Below are positions 9,023 to 17,714 of a DNA stretch of 64,000 nt, in pieces. The DNA is from Acidobacteriota bacterium (lineage in GTDB: Bacteria; Acidobacteriota; Blastocatellia; Pyrinomonadales; Pyrinomonadaceae): assembly GCA_016700075.1 (NCBI GenBank), contig CP065000.1:682001-746000 (forward strand), given 5' to 3'. The notes under the pieces are model-generated. The model had not been told where the DNA came from. It saw nothing but the letters and a program-made list of their open reading frames with translations, and ran no database searches. The stretch's first letter is position 1, and the number at the start of each line of letters is the position of its first letter. A program made the translations under genes and the position numbers.

Positions 9023-9040
9023 TCCAAAAAGAATTCAAAT

Positions 9041-10024
9041 ATGGCTTTACTTACAATTCGTGACGCGCTGAACGAGGCCTTGCGCGAGGAACTAAAACGA
9101 GACGAGAACGTCTTTATCATCGGCGAAGAGGTCGCCGAATACGACGGCGCTTACAAAGTAACGCGCGGGCTCTGGAAGGAGTTCGGCAGCAAGCGTGTGG
9201 TAGATACGCCGATCACGGAACTCGGCTTCGCAGCGGTCGGCGTCGGTGCCGCAATGGCTGGACTCCGGCCGGTCGTGGAGTTTATGACGTGGAATTTCTC
9301 CGTTCTTGCGTCGGATCAGATCATCAACCACGCCGCCAAGATGCTCTATATGTCAGGCGGGCAGTTCAATGTACCGATAGTTTTCCGCGGACCTAACGGT
9401 TCCGCATTTCAAGTTTCGTCGCAGCATTCTCACGCCCTTGAGGCAATGTATTCCAACTTTCCTGGTCTGAAGGTCGTAATGCCTTCAACTGCCGCCGATG
9501 CCAAGGGCCTCTTAAAGTCCGCCATTCGCGACAACAATCCCGTGATCTTCATGGAGCAGGAGCGCATGTACGGCATGAAGGGCGAGGTCCCTGAAGAAGC
9601 GGACTTTACCATTCCGCTCGGCGTCGCCGATGTAAAGCGCGAAGGCACTGACTGCACCATCGTCGCCCGATCGATGACGGTTCCGCTTGCGTTGCAGGCT
9701 GCGGAAAAGATCAAGGAAGAATTCGACGTTTCATGCGAGGTGGTCGATCCGCGGACGATCAAGCCGCTGGATATCGATACGATCGTCGGTTCGGTGAAGA
9801 AAACCAATCGACTCGTGATTGCCGAGGAATCGCATTCATTCGCATCTGTCGGTGCTGAGATCGCATATCAGGTAATGGACACGGCATTTGATCATCTTGA
9901 TGCTCCGGTCAAGCGTATATCGACCGTCGAGGCCCCGATGCCGTATGCAAAGAACCTTGAAGCGGCCGCATTGCCGAGCGTCGAGAAGATAGTCGAAGCA
10001 GTAAAGGAAGTTTGTTATCTCTAG
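9041..10024 (+). CDS. pdhB: Pyruvate dehydrogenase E1 component, beta subunit
   Basis: Partner of PdhA in the alpha2beta2 E1 enzyme; it completes the thiamine diphosphate site. The 327 residues begin with the typical R-D-A-L-N-E-A-L motif and carry the E-E-V-A-E-Y-D-G-A-Y-K segment with the catalytic Glu region, the D-T-P-I-T-E motif, and the Q-S-S-Q-H-S type motif (here VSSQHSHALEA). The C-terminal transketolase domain (about 195-320) has the D-P-R-T-I-K-P-L-D motif. It starts 18 bp after pdhA and ends 31 bp before pdhC, in one operon. Length is standard. Confidence 0.96.
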   Translation: MALLTIRDALNEALREELKRDENVFIIGEEVAEYDGAYKVTRGLWKEFGSKRVVDTPITELGFAAVGVGAAMAGLRPVVEFMTWNFSVLASDQIINHAAKMLYMSGGQFNVPIVFRGPNGSAFQVSSQHSHALEAMYSNFPGLKVVMPSTAADAKGLLKSAIRDNNPVIFMEQERMYGMKGEVPEEADFTIPLGVADVKREGTDCTIVARSMTVPLALQAAEKIKEEFDVSCEVVDPRTIKPLDIDTIVGSVKKTNRLVIAEESHSFASVGAEIAYQVMDTAFDHLDAPVKRISTVEAPMPYAKNLEAAALPSVEKIVEAVKEVCYL

Positions 10025-10055
10025 TCGGCGGCAATGATGTCCGCTCTCCACGCAT

Positions 10056-11339
10056 ATGGCTGAAAAATTCTTAATGCCGAAGCTGTCGCCCACGATGGAA
10101 GAGGGCCAGATCTCTCGTTGGGTGATAAACGAAGGCGATGCCTTCGAAGCCAATGAGACGCTCGCTGAGGTCGATACGGACAAGGCAACGATGGAAATGA
10201 CCGCTCTTTCCGGCGGCACGCTCCTGAAGATCCTTAAAGGCGCCGGCGAATCCGCTGCGCTCGGCGAAGTTATAGCAATTATAGGCAAGCCTGGTGAGGA
10301 CATATCGGGACTTTTAAGCGAAGTTTCCACGAATGGCACCGCCAAGGCAGAACCGCCTGCCTCAGCAGGCCCCAAAGACGAGACCCCAGCTTCTACATCG
10401 GAAAAACAGCCGCCCGCCGAGGCGAAAACGCCTCCGACAATGGTTTCGAACGATTCTTCCGTTAACGGCGGCAGGCTGATAGTGTCGCCGATCGCGGCTC
10501 GCATGGCGGCCGAAAACAGTATCGATCTGGGATTAGTTGCAGGATCAGGACCGAACGGGCGCATCATCAAGCGTGATATTGAAAAGGCCCTTGCCGGCGG
10601 TGTACCCAAGGCGGCGGTCAAACCTTTCACTCCTTCGACGGTTGTCGGTGCTTCGCCGTTTCGCGACGAACCAACCTCAAAGATGCGACAGGTCATCGCC
10701 AGCCGTCTGGCGGAATCGATCGGCCCGATCCCCACATTCTACTTGACTGTTGAGATCGAGATGGACAACGCCCTCGAACTCCGCAAGGCTATCAATGCGA
10801 CAGTTGATGAAAGCGAGAAGGTCAGCGTCAATGACATCATCGTCAAGGTCGCGGCCATGGCCTTGGTTAAGCATCCTTTCGTCAACGCATCTTATCAGGA
10901 CAAGGCGATACGGTTTTATGAGCAGGCGGACATCGGAGTTGCCGTCGCCGTCGAGGAAGGCCTGATCACGCCGGTCGTCCGCGGGGCTAATCTCAAAGGC
11001 TTCCTGGAGATCGCCGCTGAGATCAAAGACCTCGCTGCCAAGGCGAAATCGCGCAAGCTCCAGCCCGAAGAATACACGGGAGCGACATTTTCCATATCGA
11101 ACCTCGGCATGTTCGGCATAAAAGAATTCACGGCGATCATCAATCCGCCTGAGGCAGGTATTCTTGCCGTCGGCGGTGCAACGCCTACGCCCGTTGTGCG
11201 GGACGGCCAGATCGTGGTCCGTAACATAATGAACGTCACTATGTCCTGCGACCACCGTGTCGTTGACGGTGCGACCGGAGCAAAGTTCCTGCAGACCTTT
11301 AAACAGATGCTCGAACAGCCGGCGATCCTGCTGGTGTAA
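10056..11339 (+). CDS. pdhC: Dihydrolipoamide acetyltransferase (E2) of pyruvate dehydrogenase
   Basis: Core enzyme of the complex; moves the acetyl group from lipoyl-lysine to CoA. Domain order in 427 residues: one lipoyl domain (about 2-78) with Lys43 in D-T-D-K-A-T-M-E; a Pro/Ala-rich linker (about 90-135); a peripheral subunit-binding domain (about 143-180) with S-P-I-A-A-R-M-A and G-x-N-G-R-I; a second linker; and the catalytic domain (about 200-427) with the active-site motif CDHRVVDGA, where His400 and Asp404 are the catalytic pair. Only one lipoyl domain is present. The DMT transporter gene follows directly. Confidence 0.95.
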   Translation: MAEKFLMPKLSPTMEEGQISRWVINEGDAFEANETLAEVDTDKATMEMTALSGGTLLKILKGAGESAALGEVIAIIGKPGEDISGLLSEVSTNGTAKAEPPASAGPKDETPASTSEKQPPAEAKTPPTMVSNDSSVNGGRLIVSPIAARMAAENSIDLGLVAGSGPNGRIIKRDIEKALAGGVPKAAVKPFTPSTVVGASPFRDEPTSKMRQVIASRLAESIGPIPTFYLTVEIEMDNALELRKAINATVDESEKVSVNDIIVKVAAMALVKHPFVNASYQDKAIRFYEQADIGVAVAVEEGLITPVVRGANLKGFLEIAAEIKDLAAKAKSRKLQPEEYTGATFSISNLGMFGIKEFTAIINPPEAGILAVGGATPTPVVRDGQIVVRNIMNVTMSCDHRVVDGATGAKFLQTFKQMLEQPAILLV

Positions 11340-12264
11340 AACGATTTCTACGCCTCACAACGCAACAAGGTCCGGAGAGGGTGCAGCGGCAGCGTACGGT
11401 GCCCTCCTCGCCGTACAGGCTCTGTTCGGTTCGCTCCCCGTCATTGCGAAATCCGTCCTCGCGGTTGTTCCGGCCGTCGCCTTGGTCGGCTTTCGGGTAG
11501 GGATAACCGCCGGCGTGCTTTTCGTGATACAGGCATATCGCCGCCGATTGTGGCTTGCGGAAAAGCGTGATTACCTCCACCTTTTTGTGCTCAGCTTTCT
11601 GGGCGTGACCTTCAATCAGCTTCTGTTCATTGGCGGGCTTTCGCTGACCAAAGCTTCTAATACTTCCCTGCTTGCGGCCACGATCCCGGTCGTTACGATA
11701 TTGGTCGGTGCAGCGATCGGCAGTGAAAAACTAAAAGGAATAAAGGCGGCAGGTATTGTCCTATCTTTGATCGGCGTTGTCATTCTGATCGACCCGCGAA
11801 AAGCATCGTTCTCATCTGAAACGACCATCGGAGATCTGATGATCGTCCTGAACTCCTTTTCGTACGGAGTCTATGTTGCTCTTTCAAAACAAGTTTTCAC
11901 TCGAAACGGCGCGTTCCGTTCGATGATGTGGGTTTTCGTTTTCGCAGCAGTTTTTTGCGTTCCTTTGGGCGGTATTTCATTCGCATCTATCGATGCCGCA
12001 TCCATCGGAAGTATGACCTGGGCATTTATCATTTACATCGCCATCGCGGGTACCGCGACGCCCTATTTGCTCAACGCCTGGGCTCTGGCACGCGTCGATC
12101 CTTCGACTGTCGCCGTTTTCATTTATCTTCAGCCGCTTATAGGTTTCGTGATGGCGGTCATATTTTTAGGTGAAGCGGTAACGATATCTTTTGCGTTCGC
12201 AGCCGCTTTGATATTCGCCGGGCTATTTTTGGCAACAAAACGTCAATTGCGGCGTGAAACATAA
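11257..12264 (+). CDS. DMT superfamily permease (EamA domains), start uncertain
   Basis: A ten-helix drug/metabolite transporter-type membrane protein with two EamA repeats; the family exports amino acids, nucleosides or other small metabolites. Homology-like sequence begins at AAAAYGALLAV, codons from about 11395. The coordinates given use the only canonical starts in frame (GTG 11257, TTG 11263, GTG 11269), all of which lie inside pdhC. The first 28 residues from 11257 therefore overlap PdhC in another frame and look unnatural (Cys- and Arg-rich). After the pdhC stop the only start-like codon before the first helix is ATT at 11344. The true start is unresolved; the body of the protein is not in doubt. 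Probably co-transcribed with the pdh genes. Confidence 0.8.
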   Translation: MSLTVRPEQSSCRPLNRCSNSRRSCWCKTISTPHNATRSGEGAAAAYGALLAVQALFGSLPVIAKSVLAVVPAVALVGFRVGITAGVLFVIQAYRRRLWLAEKRDYLHLFVLSFLGVTFNQLLFIGGLSLTKASNTSLLAATIPVVTILVGAAIGSEKLKGIKAAGIVLSLIGVVILIDPRKASFSSETTIGDLMIVLNSFSYGVYVALSKQVFTRNGAFRSMMWVFVFAAVFCVPLGGISFASIDAASIGSMTWAFIIYIAIAGTATPYLLNAWALARVDPSTVAVFIYLQPLIGFVMAVIFLGEAVTISFAFAAALIFAGLFLATKRQLRRET

Positions 12265-12296
12265 TACTCTCTCCTCCGTAATAGCCTTGTTCCTTA

Positions 12297-12593
12297 ATGC
12301 CTACGCGCATCACACAATTTGACGATGACCTCAATAGACGCACGATCCTTCGCGTCAATGGCGAAATGTTCATCGACGACGCCAAGTTGGTCGGACGTAT
12401 CGCTGAGCAGATAACCGACGAAAAGCAGGGCGTTGTAGTTGTGGATCTCGCCGACTTGGATCTATTGGACGGTGATGCCGCCTCAGAACTTTTGCGTTTG
12501 AAGGCCGCCGGGCGGATCGACGTAGCCGGGATCGACGAGTTTGTCCAAACCGCTATCGACCGCGCCGAAGGACGCGGCATTCACACCACCTGA
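12297..12593 (+). CDS. Small STAS-like protein, 98 aa
   Basis: The pattern of alternating hydrophobic strands and helices, with a central strand G-V-V-V-V-D-L-A-D-L-D-L-L-D-G-D followed by a helix A-A-S-E-L-L-R-L, resembles STAS/anti-anti-sigma domains, in which the residue after the central strand (often Ser) is phosphorylated; here it is Asp-Gly-Asp, without a clear Ser. STAS proteins bind anti-sigma or transport partners. The match is by fold pattern only. It lies 32 bp after the DMT permease and 32 bp before lpxD, all on the plus strand. Confidence 0.5.
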   Translation: MPTRITQFDDDLNRRTILRVNGEMFIDDAKLVGRIAEQITDEKQGVVVVDLADLDLLDGDAASELLRLKAAGRIDVAGIDEFVQTAIDRAEGRGIHTT

Positions 12594-12625
12594 CATTCCT
12601 CGGAATTCGTTGTAGATTTAAGTCG

Positions 12626-13642
12626 ATGAAAGCGTTCCAAATTGCAGAACTGGTCGGCGGTGAAGTGCGCGGTGACGGCGGGCTCGAGATATCAGGAGTC
12701 GCTTCATTTTCCGAAGCCGGCCATGGAGCACTTGTTTTCACTGAAAACGCTGATGCGGGAGCGGGAGCTCGCGGAAGCTGCGTTCTCGCACCGGAAGGCT
12801 TCCCCATTCCCGACGACGGGTGCGTTATCGTCGTTGCAGCCCCGAAAGCGGCATTTTGTATCGCTGCGGGTGCAATTCTGGTGCCTTCAAAGAGTTCGCC
12901 CGGCATTCACCCGACAGCAGTCATCGCCGACAATGCGGTGGTTGGCGAAAACGTGAGCATAGGAGCTTTCGTTTCTATTGGAAATGGAAGCGAGATCGCG
13001 AATGGCGTTGAAATTCGCGATGGTGTATGCGTAGGAGACAATGTCCGGATCGGAAAAGGCTGTGTTCTAAATTCCAACGTCTCCGTTTACGACAACTGCA
13101 TCATTGGGGACAATGTCGTTATCCACGCGGGTGCCGTCATCGGAGCTGATGGATTTGGGTTCGTAATGCATAACGGCAGCTATCTGAAATTCCCGCAGGT
13201 CGGACGAGTAGTGATAGGCAGAGATGTGGAGATAGGTGCAAATACATGCATCGACCGCGGAGCTCTCGGCGAAACCCGCATTGGCGATGGCACCAAGATC
13301 GACAACCTTGTCCAGATCGCCCACAACGTGGAGATCGGCAGGAATGTTGTCATAGCCGCTCAGACAGGTATTTCCGGAAGCACCGTGATCGAGGACGATT
13401 GCGTTATTGGCGGTCAGGTCGGCATGGGCGACCATGCACGTGTTCTGAGCGGTGCCGTGATCGGCTCACAGGCCGGTGTTCTGCCGGGCAAAATAGTACG
13501 TCCTGGTGTTTGGTGGGGTACGCCGGTGCAGCCGCTTGATGAATACAAACGGCAAAATGCGATGGTAAAAGGCATTAAGCGACTGAAGGATGAGGTCAAG
13601 GAGCTTCGCAAACTTATCCTCGGCTCTCAAGCAGACGAATAA
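12626..13642 (+). CDS. lpxD: UDP-3-O-acylglucosamine N-acyltransferase
   Basis: Adds the N-linked hydroxyacyl chain in lipid A synthesis, using acyl-ACP. The 338 residues show the N-terminal uridine-binding domain (about 1-95), then the left-handed parallel beta-helix made of hexapeptide repeats (about 95-310: I-x-x-x-x-x patterns such as ADNAVVGENVSIGAFVSIG), and a short C-terminal helical region (315-338) that forms the trimer cap. His233 in QIAHNVEIG matches the catalytic His of the family. The stop overlaps the lpxB stop by 29 bp in convergent orientation, so lpxD and lpxB are neighbours but not an operon. Confidence 0.95.
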   Translation: MKAFQIAELVGGEVRGDGGLEISGVASFSEAGHGALVFTENADAGAGARGSCVLAPEGFPIPDDGCVIVVAAPKAAFCIAAGAILVPSKSSPGIHPTAVIADNAVVGENVSIGAFVSIGNGSEIANGVEIRDGVCVGDNVRIGKGCVLNSNVSVYDNCIIGDNVVIHAGAVIGADGFGFVMHNGSYLKFPQVGRVVIGRDVEIGANTCIDRGALGETRIGDGTKIDNLVQIAHNVEIGRNVVIAAQTGISGSTVIEDDCVIGGQVGMGDHARVLSGAVIGSQAGVLPGKIVRPGVWWGTPVQPLDEYKRQNAMVKGIKRLKDEVKELRKLILGSQADE

Positions 13643-14759
13643 TGGCTTCTGCGGCGCGTTTCGATGCACCGCCATGCCCGAGTTTCTCTACGGCCTCGGC
13701 AAGGTCCCTCCTCATTTTCCTATTGGTTTCGGGCACCAGCAAACGCTGCAGCTCTTTTGCCAGATCTTCAGGCGTTAACTCATCTTGGATCATTTCGCGA
13801 GCTACCCGCTTTCCGGCTACCAGATTTATCAGCCCGAAATGCTCAACGTCGATCAGCGGCCGCAACAGTTTGTAATTTAGTGCAGAGGTCTTGTAAACGA
13901 CCGCCATCGGTGTTCCTATCATTCCTGCCTCGAGGGTTGCTGTCCCGCTGGTGACGGCGGCCGCATCCGCCGCATTCAGAACGTCATAGGTTCTTCCGAA
14001 AACCCATTTGATTCCGGAATCTGTCGCAGTAAACCCTTGGTCCGGCGTCTTTTGTTTGCCGGGCAGTGCGATCACAAAAACGGTGTCAGGCGACCCATTT
14101 TTTATTAGGCTTGCACAGGCCGACAGAACCGGAAGGATCCTCTTTACCTCAGCAGAACGACTTCCCGGAAGAAGAGCAATGAGTTTGCTGTCTTGAGAAA
14201 TACCGAATTCCGATCGAAACTCGTTTCGGGTCACATCGGCATGCACCTCTCGAGTTAATGGATTGCCGACGTACTCTACATTCTCAATTCCCTGCCGATG
14301 GAACCACTCTTTCTCGAACGGCAGTATCGAAATAAGCAGATCAACGTATCTCTTTATCGTGCTCTTGCGGTATTTTCGCCACGCCCACAGCTGCGGGCAG
14401 ATGTAGTAAACAACAGCAATTCCCTGCTTTTTTAATGCACGAGCAAGCTTGAGATTGAATTCAGGGAAATCTACCAGGACCGCGATGTCGGGCTTTCGGT
14501 TTTTTGTTGCAAGCTTTAGTTTGCGAAACGCGGCAATGAATGTGGGCAGGGCGACAGCGATCTCCGGCAAGCCGACTATAGAGAGCCCATCCGCCTCAAC
14601 GATGGCCTCGACACCGGCCTCTCGCATCTTTGGACCGGCGGATCCAAAGAACGTGATCTCGCCCTGATAGCTCGAACGCAGGGCTGTTACGAGCTTCGCG
14701 GCGTGAGCGTCTCCTGAAGCTTCTCCGGCGACGATCATTATATCCGCAGGCTTTTCCAT
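13614..14759 (-). CDS. lpxB: Lipid-A-disaccharide synthase
   Basis: GT-B glycosyltransferase (family GT19) that joins UDP-diacylglucosamine and lipid X to make the lipid A disaccharide at the inner face of the membrane. 381 residues, the usual length. Diagnostic segments: N-terminal I-M-I-V-A-G-E-A-S-G-D-A-H-A, F-F-G-S-A-G-P-K-M, the VDFPEFN strand, C-P-Q-L-W-A-W-R, L-L-P-G-S-R-S-A-E-V and the nucleotide-binding T-S-G-T-A-T-L-E-A. Together with lpxD and lptD in this window it shows an LPS-type outer membrane. It is preceded by a plausible promoter at 14785-14812. Confidence 0.95.
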   Translation of the reverse strand: MEKPADIMIVAGEASGDAHAAKLVTALRSSYQGEITFFGSAGPKMREAGVEAIVEADGLSIVGLPEIAVALPTFIAAFRKLKLATKNRKPDIAVLVDFPEFNLKLARALKKQGIAVVYYICPQLWAWRKYRKSTIKRYVDLLISILPFEKEWFHRQGIENVEYVGNPLTREVHADVTRNEFRSEFGISQDSKLIALLPGSRSAEVKRILPVLSACASLIKNGSPDTVFVIALPGKQKTPDQGFTATDSGIKWVFGRTYDVLNAADAAAVTSGTATLEAGMIGTPMAVVYKTSALNYKLLRPLIDVEHFGLINLVAGKRVAREMIQDELTPEDLAKELQRLLVPETNRKMRRDLAEAVEKLGHGGASKRAAEAIIRLLESRG

Positions 14760-14784
14760 TGTGACCGTAAGCTATTAATAATAA

Positions 14785-14812
14785 ATGATATATACCTTTA
14801 CCGATTTGACAA
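14785..14812 (-). promoter_or_regulatory. Likely promoter of lpxB
   Basis: On the minus strand TTGTCA (complement of 14807-14812), a 16-bp spacer and TATCAT (complement of 14785-14790), each 5 of 6 to consensus, lie about 25 bp before the lpxB start. Confidence 0.5.
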
Positions 14813-14945
14813 CCCCAGCGGTCGGCGGCCGCATCAAAACCCTATGTGCTCGGGGCCGTTTGGCACCACTAAATGAGTTACTTGCTTGCAGAAAGCGGCT
14901 TGAGAAAATAAAATTTAATGTTTTGAGCCAACGGGCACTCCGCGA

Positions 14946-14990
14946 CCGATAGCGGACGACCTACGTCCGCACAGGCGCATATCGGAGGAA
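14946..14990 (+). promoter_or_regulatory. Structured 5' leader over the ribosome binding site of the propeller gene
   Basis: An inner hairpin (arms 14952-14958 and 14964-14970, seven perfect pairs, 5-nt loop) is enclosed by a second helix of 14946-14951 with 14980-14985. The outer helix ends inside the GGAGGA at 14984-14989, just ahead of the GTG start at 14994, so folding could limit ribosome access. Confidence 0.5.
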
Positions 14991-14993
14991 TTT

Positions 14994-17636
14994 GTGACGT
15001 CTCGAAGACCCTTAGTTTTATCATTTCTTATTACCTTGGTATTGGCCGTTCCCGGCCTTGCTCAAATTGACTCCATAATAGCTCAAATTAGCGATTCTCC
15101 CGCAGAAACGTATGCAGGCGGCATAAGCGGGGACGGGCGCTTCATCGTATTTGAATCATTTGGTAACCTCGCGACGGTCAATCCCCGGAACGAGGACGGA
15201 AATAACGAAATTTTCCTTTTCGACTATGCTCAGCGTCAGATCTTCCAGCTGACGGACACAAAGAGCGTTCTTTTCAACACCGCGATCCCGGGCTTTTTCT
15301 CGAATGTTCGAATCGCGATAGTCAACACAAGGCCGGTCATCAGTAGAGACGGGCGATGGATAGCGTTCAGTTCCAATGCAACTACGTCGACGCCGTCCGC
15401 CCCGGACGCAACAAACCCGGGCTCGTTCGATGGGAATGCCTTTACGGCTCCAACGCCGACCCCGTCGCCAACGCCTACGCCCACAGGCTCACCGAGCCCT
15501 ACGCCGACCGGTTCGCCAACGCCGACGCCTACGCCGCCCGCAAATCCGCTGTCTCAGGACGCGAACCTTGAAATGTGGCTCTACGAGATCCCGGCGTATA
15601 CACCGGTTTCGGACCTGTCGGCGGGCGAAGAGATCCCGTTCTCGGATCTCTCGGCCGGCAATTTTATTCGTGTGACGAATACATTCCCGAGTCAGCTGCC
15701 GAGAGCAGGTACAGCGTCCACAGGGCCGTATGTGGCTGACGACAACCACGACGCTAGTATCAGCGATGACGGAAATGTCATTGCGTTTGCCTCAACAAGG
15801 GACCTTGTGACCGGCGGGAATTCTTTCCCAACTGAGGACAATGACGAGATATTTACATTCGTACGCTCGCTCGGCTTGATCTCTCAGGTCACACAAACAC
15901 CTCGAGGGCCGATCTCAAATCCGATCTATAATAAGAATCCAACCATTTCCGGCAACGGTCAGCGAGTCGTTTTCGCAAGTACCGGGGACAATCCGATAAT
16001 TGGGATGACCGGCGGCAATAATCCGCTCAGCAGCCGGAATGAAGAGATCTTCTACTCTGATCTGAACTCGCAAGGAGCCCCGACAGGCACGAGGAAGCAG
16101 GTGACGGTAACCACGCCGACAGATCCCGGCGATGTTGTCAACATACTCGATCTGGGCAGGCGGATGAGCCGTGATGGCCGCTATATTGCATTTGATTCCT
16201 ATGCGGATCTGGCAAATGAGAATAGCGGAACGAATTATACGTCATTTGCAACGTATCTCTTTGACACTACGGACAACAGTTTCCGCCGCATCCTCGCACG
16301 CAGCGATGCCGACACCGATGCCACGGGCGGCGATATTGCTCGTTATCCGGGATTCACAGACTATTCAATGTCCGGAGCTCCGGAAACACTGGTTCTTGAG
16401 ACCAGAATGAATATCAAGCCCGACGGCACCGTCGCGACGACAACATCCGACGGCTTGAATCCAAGCGTATTCAGACAGGCTCAGGTCTACACATATCCGC
16501 TGGATGAACCGGCTCAAACAGCGCGGTTCAAGAGGATCGGGAATTTTCCCGTCCCGGGCGGCATCCTTGTCTCGGTTCAGCTGATCCCAAGTGACTCGTC
16601 AAAGAGAATGACCTTTAACATGGGCTTCACTGAGTTTGGTACAGGCAACTCTGATGGTCAGCCGGAGGTATATTACCTTCTGACCCCGAATTTCGAACGC
16701 GAGGCTCCTGTGGTGACATCCCTGGCGACCGGAGCGAGCCGAATGCCGATCGACCAAGCGCCCGTACCATCCCCGACGCCGACGCCGTCGCCTTCTCCTA
16801 CGCCGACCGGAACTCCGTCACCGACACCTACGCCGTCTCCTGCTGCTACGCCGACACCGTCACCATCACCTTCCCCGACGGCGAGCCCAACCGGAACGCC
16901 GACGCCAACGCCGACGCCACAGACGCCGCCTTCGGTGCCGGGCATTTCGTCGGGAATGCTGACCATTATGAATTTCCAGGCGGGTGACGACCGGCCGATC
17001 ATTGCCAGGCAAGCGATCGGTTCACTGGAACGCCGTCCAACGCTTCCGTTTGAACTTAGCGGCGTGTCGGTAACGATCAATGGGGTCTCGTGCGGCTTGA
17101 AGTCGGTGAGCCAGCGTCGGATCGAATTCGTGGCCCCTGAAGGCCTCAGCAACACAGCTCAAGGAACGATCTATCCGTTAGTTATTTACAACAATGGCAC
17201 CGTAATGAGGGATTGGATCCGTGTCGTTCCCGGTCAGCCGGACATCTTTAACCGCGAAAGCTTGATCGGCCCCGGCGGCAGAACGAAGATGTTCAACGTA
17301 ACTAACACCGTCTGGCGTACAGAACCCTTTGTGATCAGAACGGTGAAGGTAAAAGGCAATAAATTGGTGCCATCCCGTCTCAGGGTTTACGCCACCGGTA
17401 TCGCCCGGGCTGCTCCGCCGTTCATATTTATTAGGATCGGCGACGTAACCGTGGCCGGAACGCAGATCGTAACTGCGGCGACTTTGATCGAACCGGGTGT
17501 TTACGCATTGGATTTCGATATTCCCGAAAGCCTCGCAGGGGCTGGTGACAAACCCGTGGTGATAACAATAAATGTTGATGGCGTGAACTTCAGTTCGCGG
17601 TTGGACGACACTGCATCCAGGACGTTCATACTTTAG
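14994..17636 (+). CDS. Exported PD40/TolB-like beta-propeller protein with Pro-Thr linkers
   Basis: An 880-residue exported protein of unknown role. Residues 1-23 are a signal peptide. Residues about 30-550 hold PD40-type propeller blades with the recurring D-G-R-x-I-x-F-x-S motif (G-D-G-R-F-I-V-F-E-S, R-D-G-R-W-I-A-F-S-S, R-D-G-R-Y-I-A-F-D-S). Two Pro-Thr-Ser linkers interrupt it near 150-185 and 585-645. The C-terminal 230 residues look like two tandem Ig-like domains resembling the TIGR03437 type that is common in acidobacteria (I-E-F-V-A-P-E-G and G-V-Y-A-L-D-F-D-I-P). The start is GTG with GGAGGA 5 nt upstream. Single gene, likely surface or periplasmic. Confidence 0.85.
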   Translation: MTSRRPLVLSFLITLVLAVPGLAQIDSIIAQISDSPAETYAGGISGDGRFIVFESFGNLATVNPRNEDGNNEIFLFDYAQRQIFQLTDTKSVLFNTAIPGFFSNVRIAIVNTRPVISRDGRWIAFSSNATTSTPSAPDATNPGSFDGNAFTAPTPTPSPTPTPTGSPSPTPTGSPTPTPTPPANPLSQDANLEMWLYEIPAYTPVSDLSAGEEIPFSDLSAGNFIRVTNTFPSQLPRAGTASTGPYVADDNHDASISDDGNVIAFASTRDLVTGGNSFPTEDNDEIFTFVRSLGLISQVTQTPRGPISNPIYNKNPTISGNGQRVVFASTGDNPIIGMTGGNNPLSSRNEEIFYSDLNSQGAPTGTRKQVTVTTPTDPGDVVNILDLGRRMSRDGRYIAFDSYADLANENSGTNYTSFATYLFDTTDNSFRRILARSDADTDATGGDIARYPGFTDYSMSGAPETLVLETRMNIKPDGTVATTTSDGLNPSVFRQAQVYTYPLDEPAQTARFKRIGNFPVPGGILVSVQLIPSDSSKRMTFNMGFTEFGTGNSDGQPEVYYLLTPNFEREAPVVTSLATGASRMPIDQAPVPSPTPTPSPSPTPTGTPSPTPTPSPAATPTPSPSPSPTASPTGTPTPTPTPQTPPSVPGISSGMLTIMNFQAGDDRPIIARQAIGSLERRPTLPFELSGVSVTINGVSCGLKSVSQRRIEFVAPEGLSNTAQGTIYPLVIYNNGTVMRDWIRVVPGQPDIFNRESLIGPGGRTKMFNVTNTVWRTEPFVIRTVKVKGNKLVPSRLRVYATGIARAAPPFIFIRIGDVTVAGTQIVTAATLIEPGVYALDFDIPESLAGAGDKPVVITINVDGVNFSSRLDDTASRTFIL

Positions 17637-17714
17637 CGGTTTTGGACAATTTTAGAAACGCAGGCGTAATCGTGGTTTAGTTCTAGTGTTACGCTGTCGA
17701 AAAAGGAGAGATCT

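Noticed and set aside
9836..10735. 299-codon minus-strand frame over pdhB and pdhC
   Set aside because: Shadow of two well-supported genes; no start signal or family motif.
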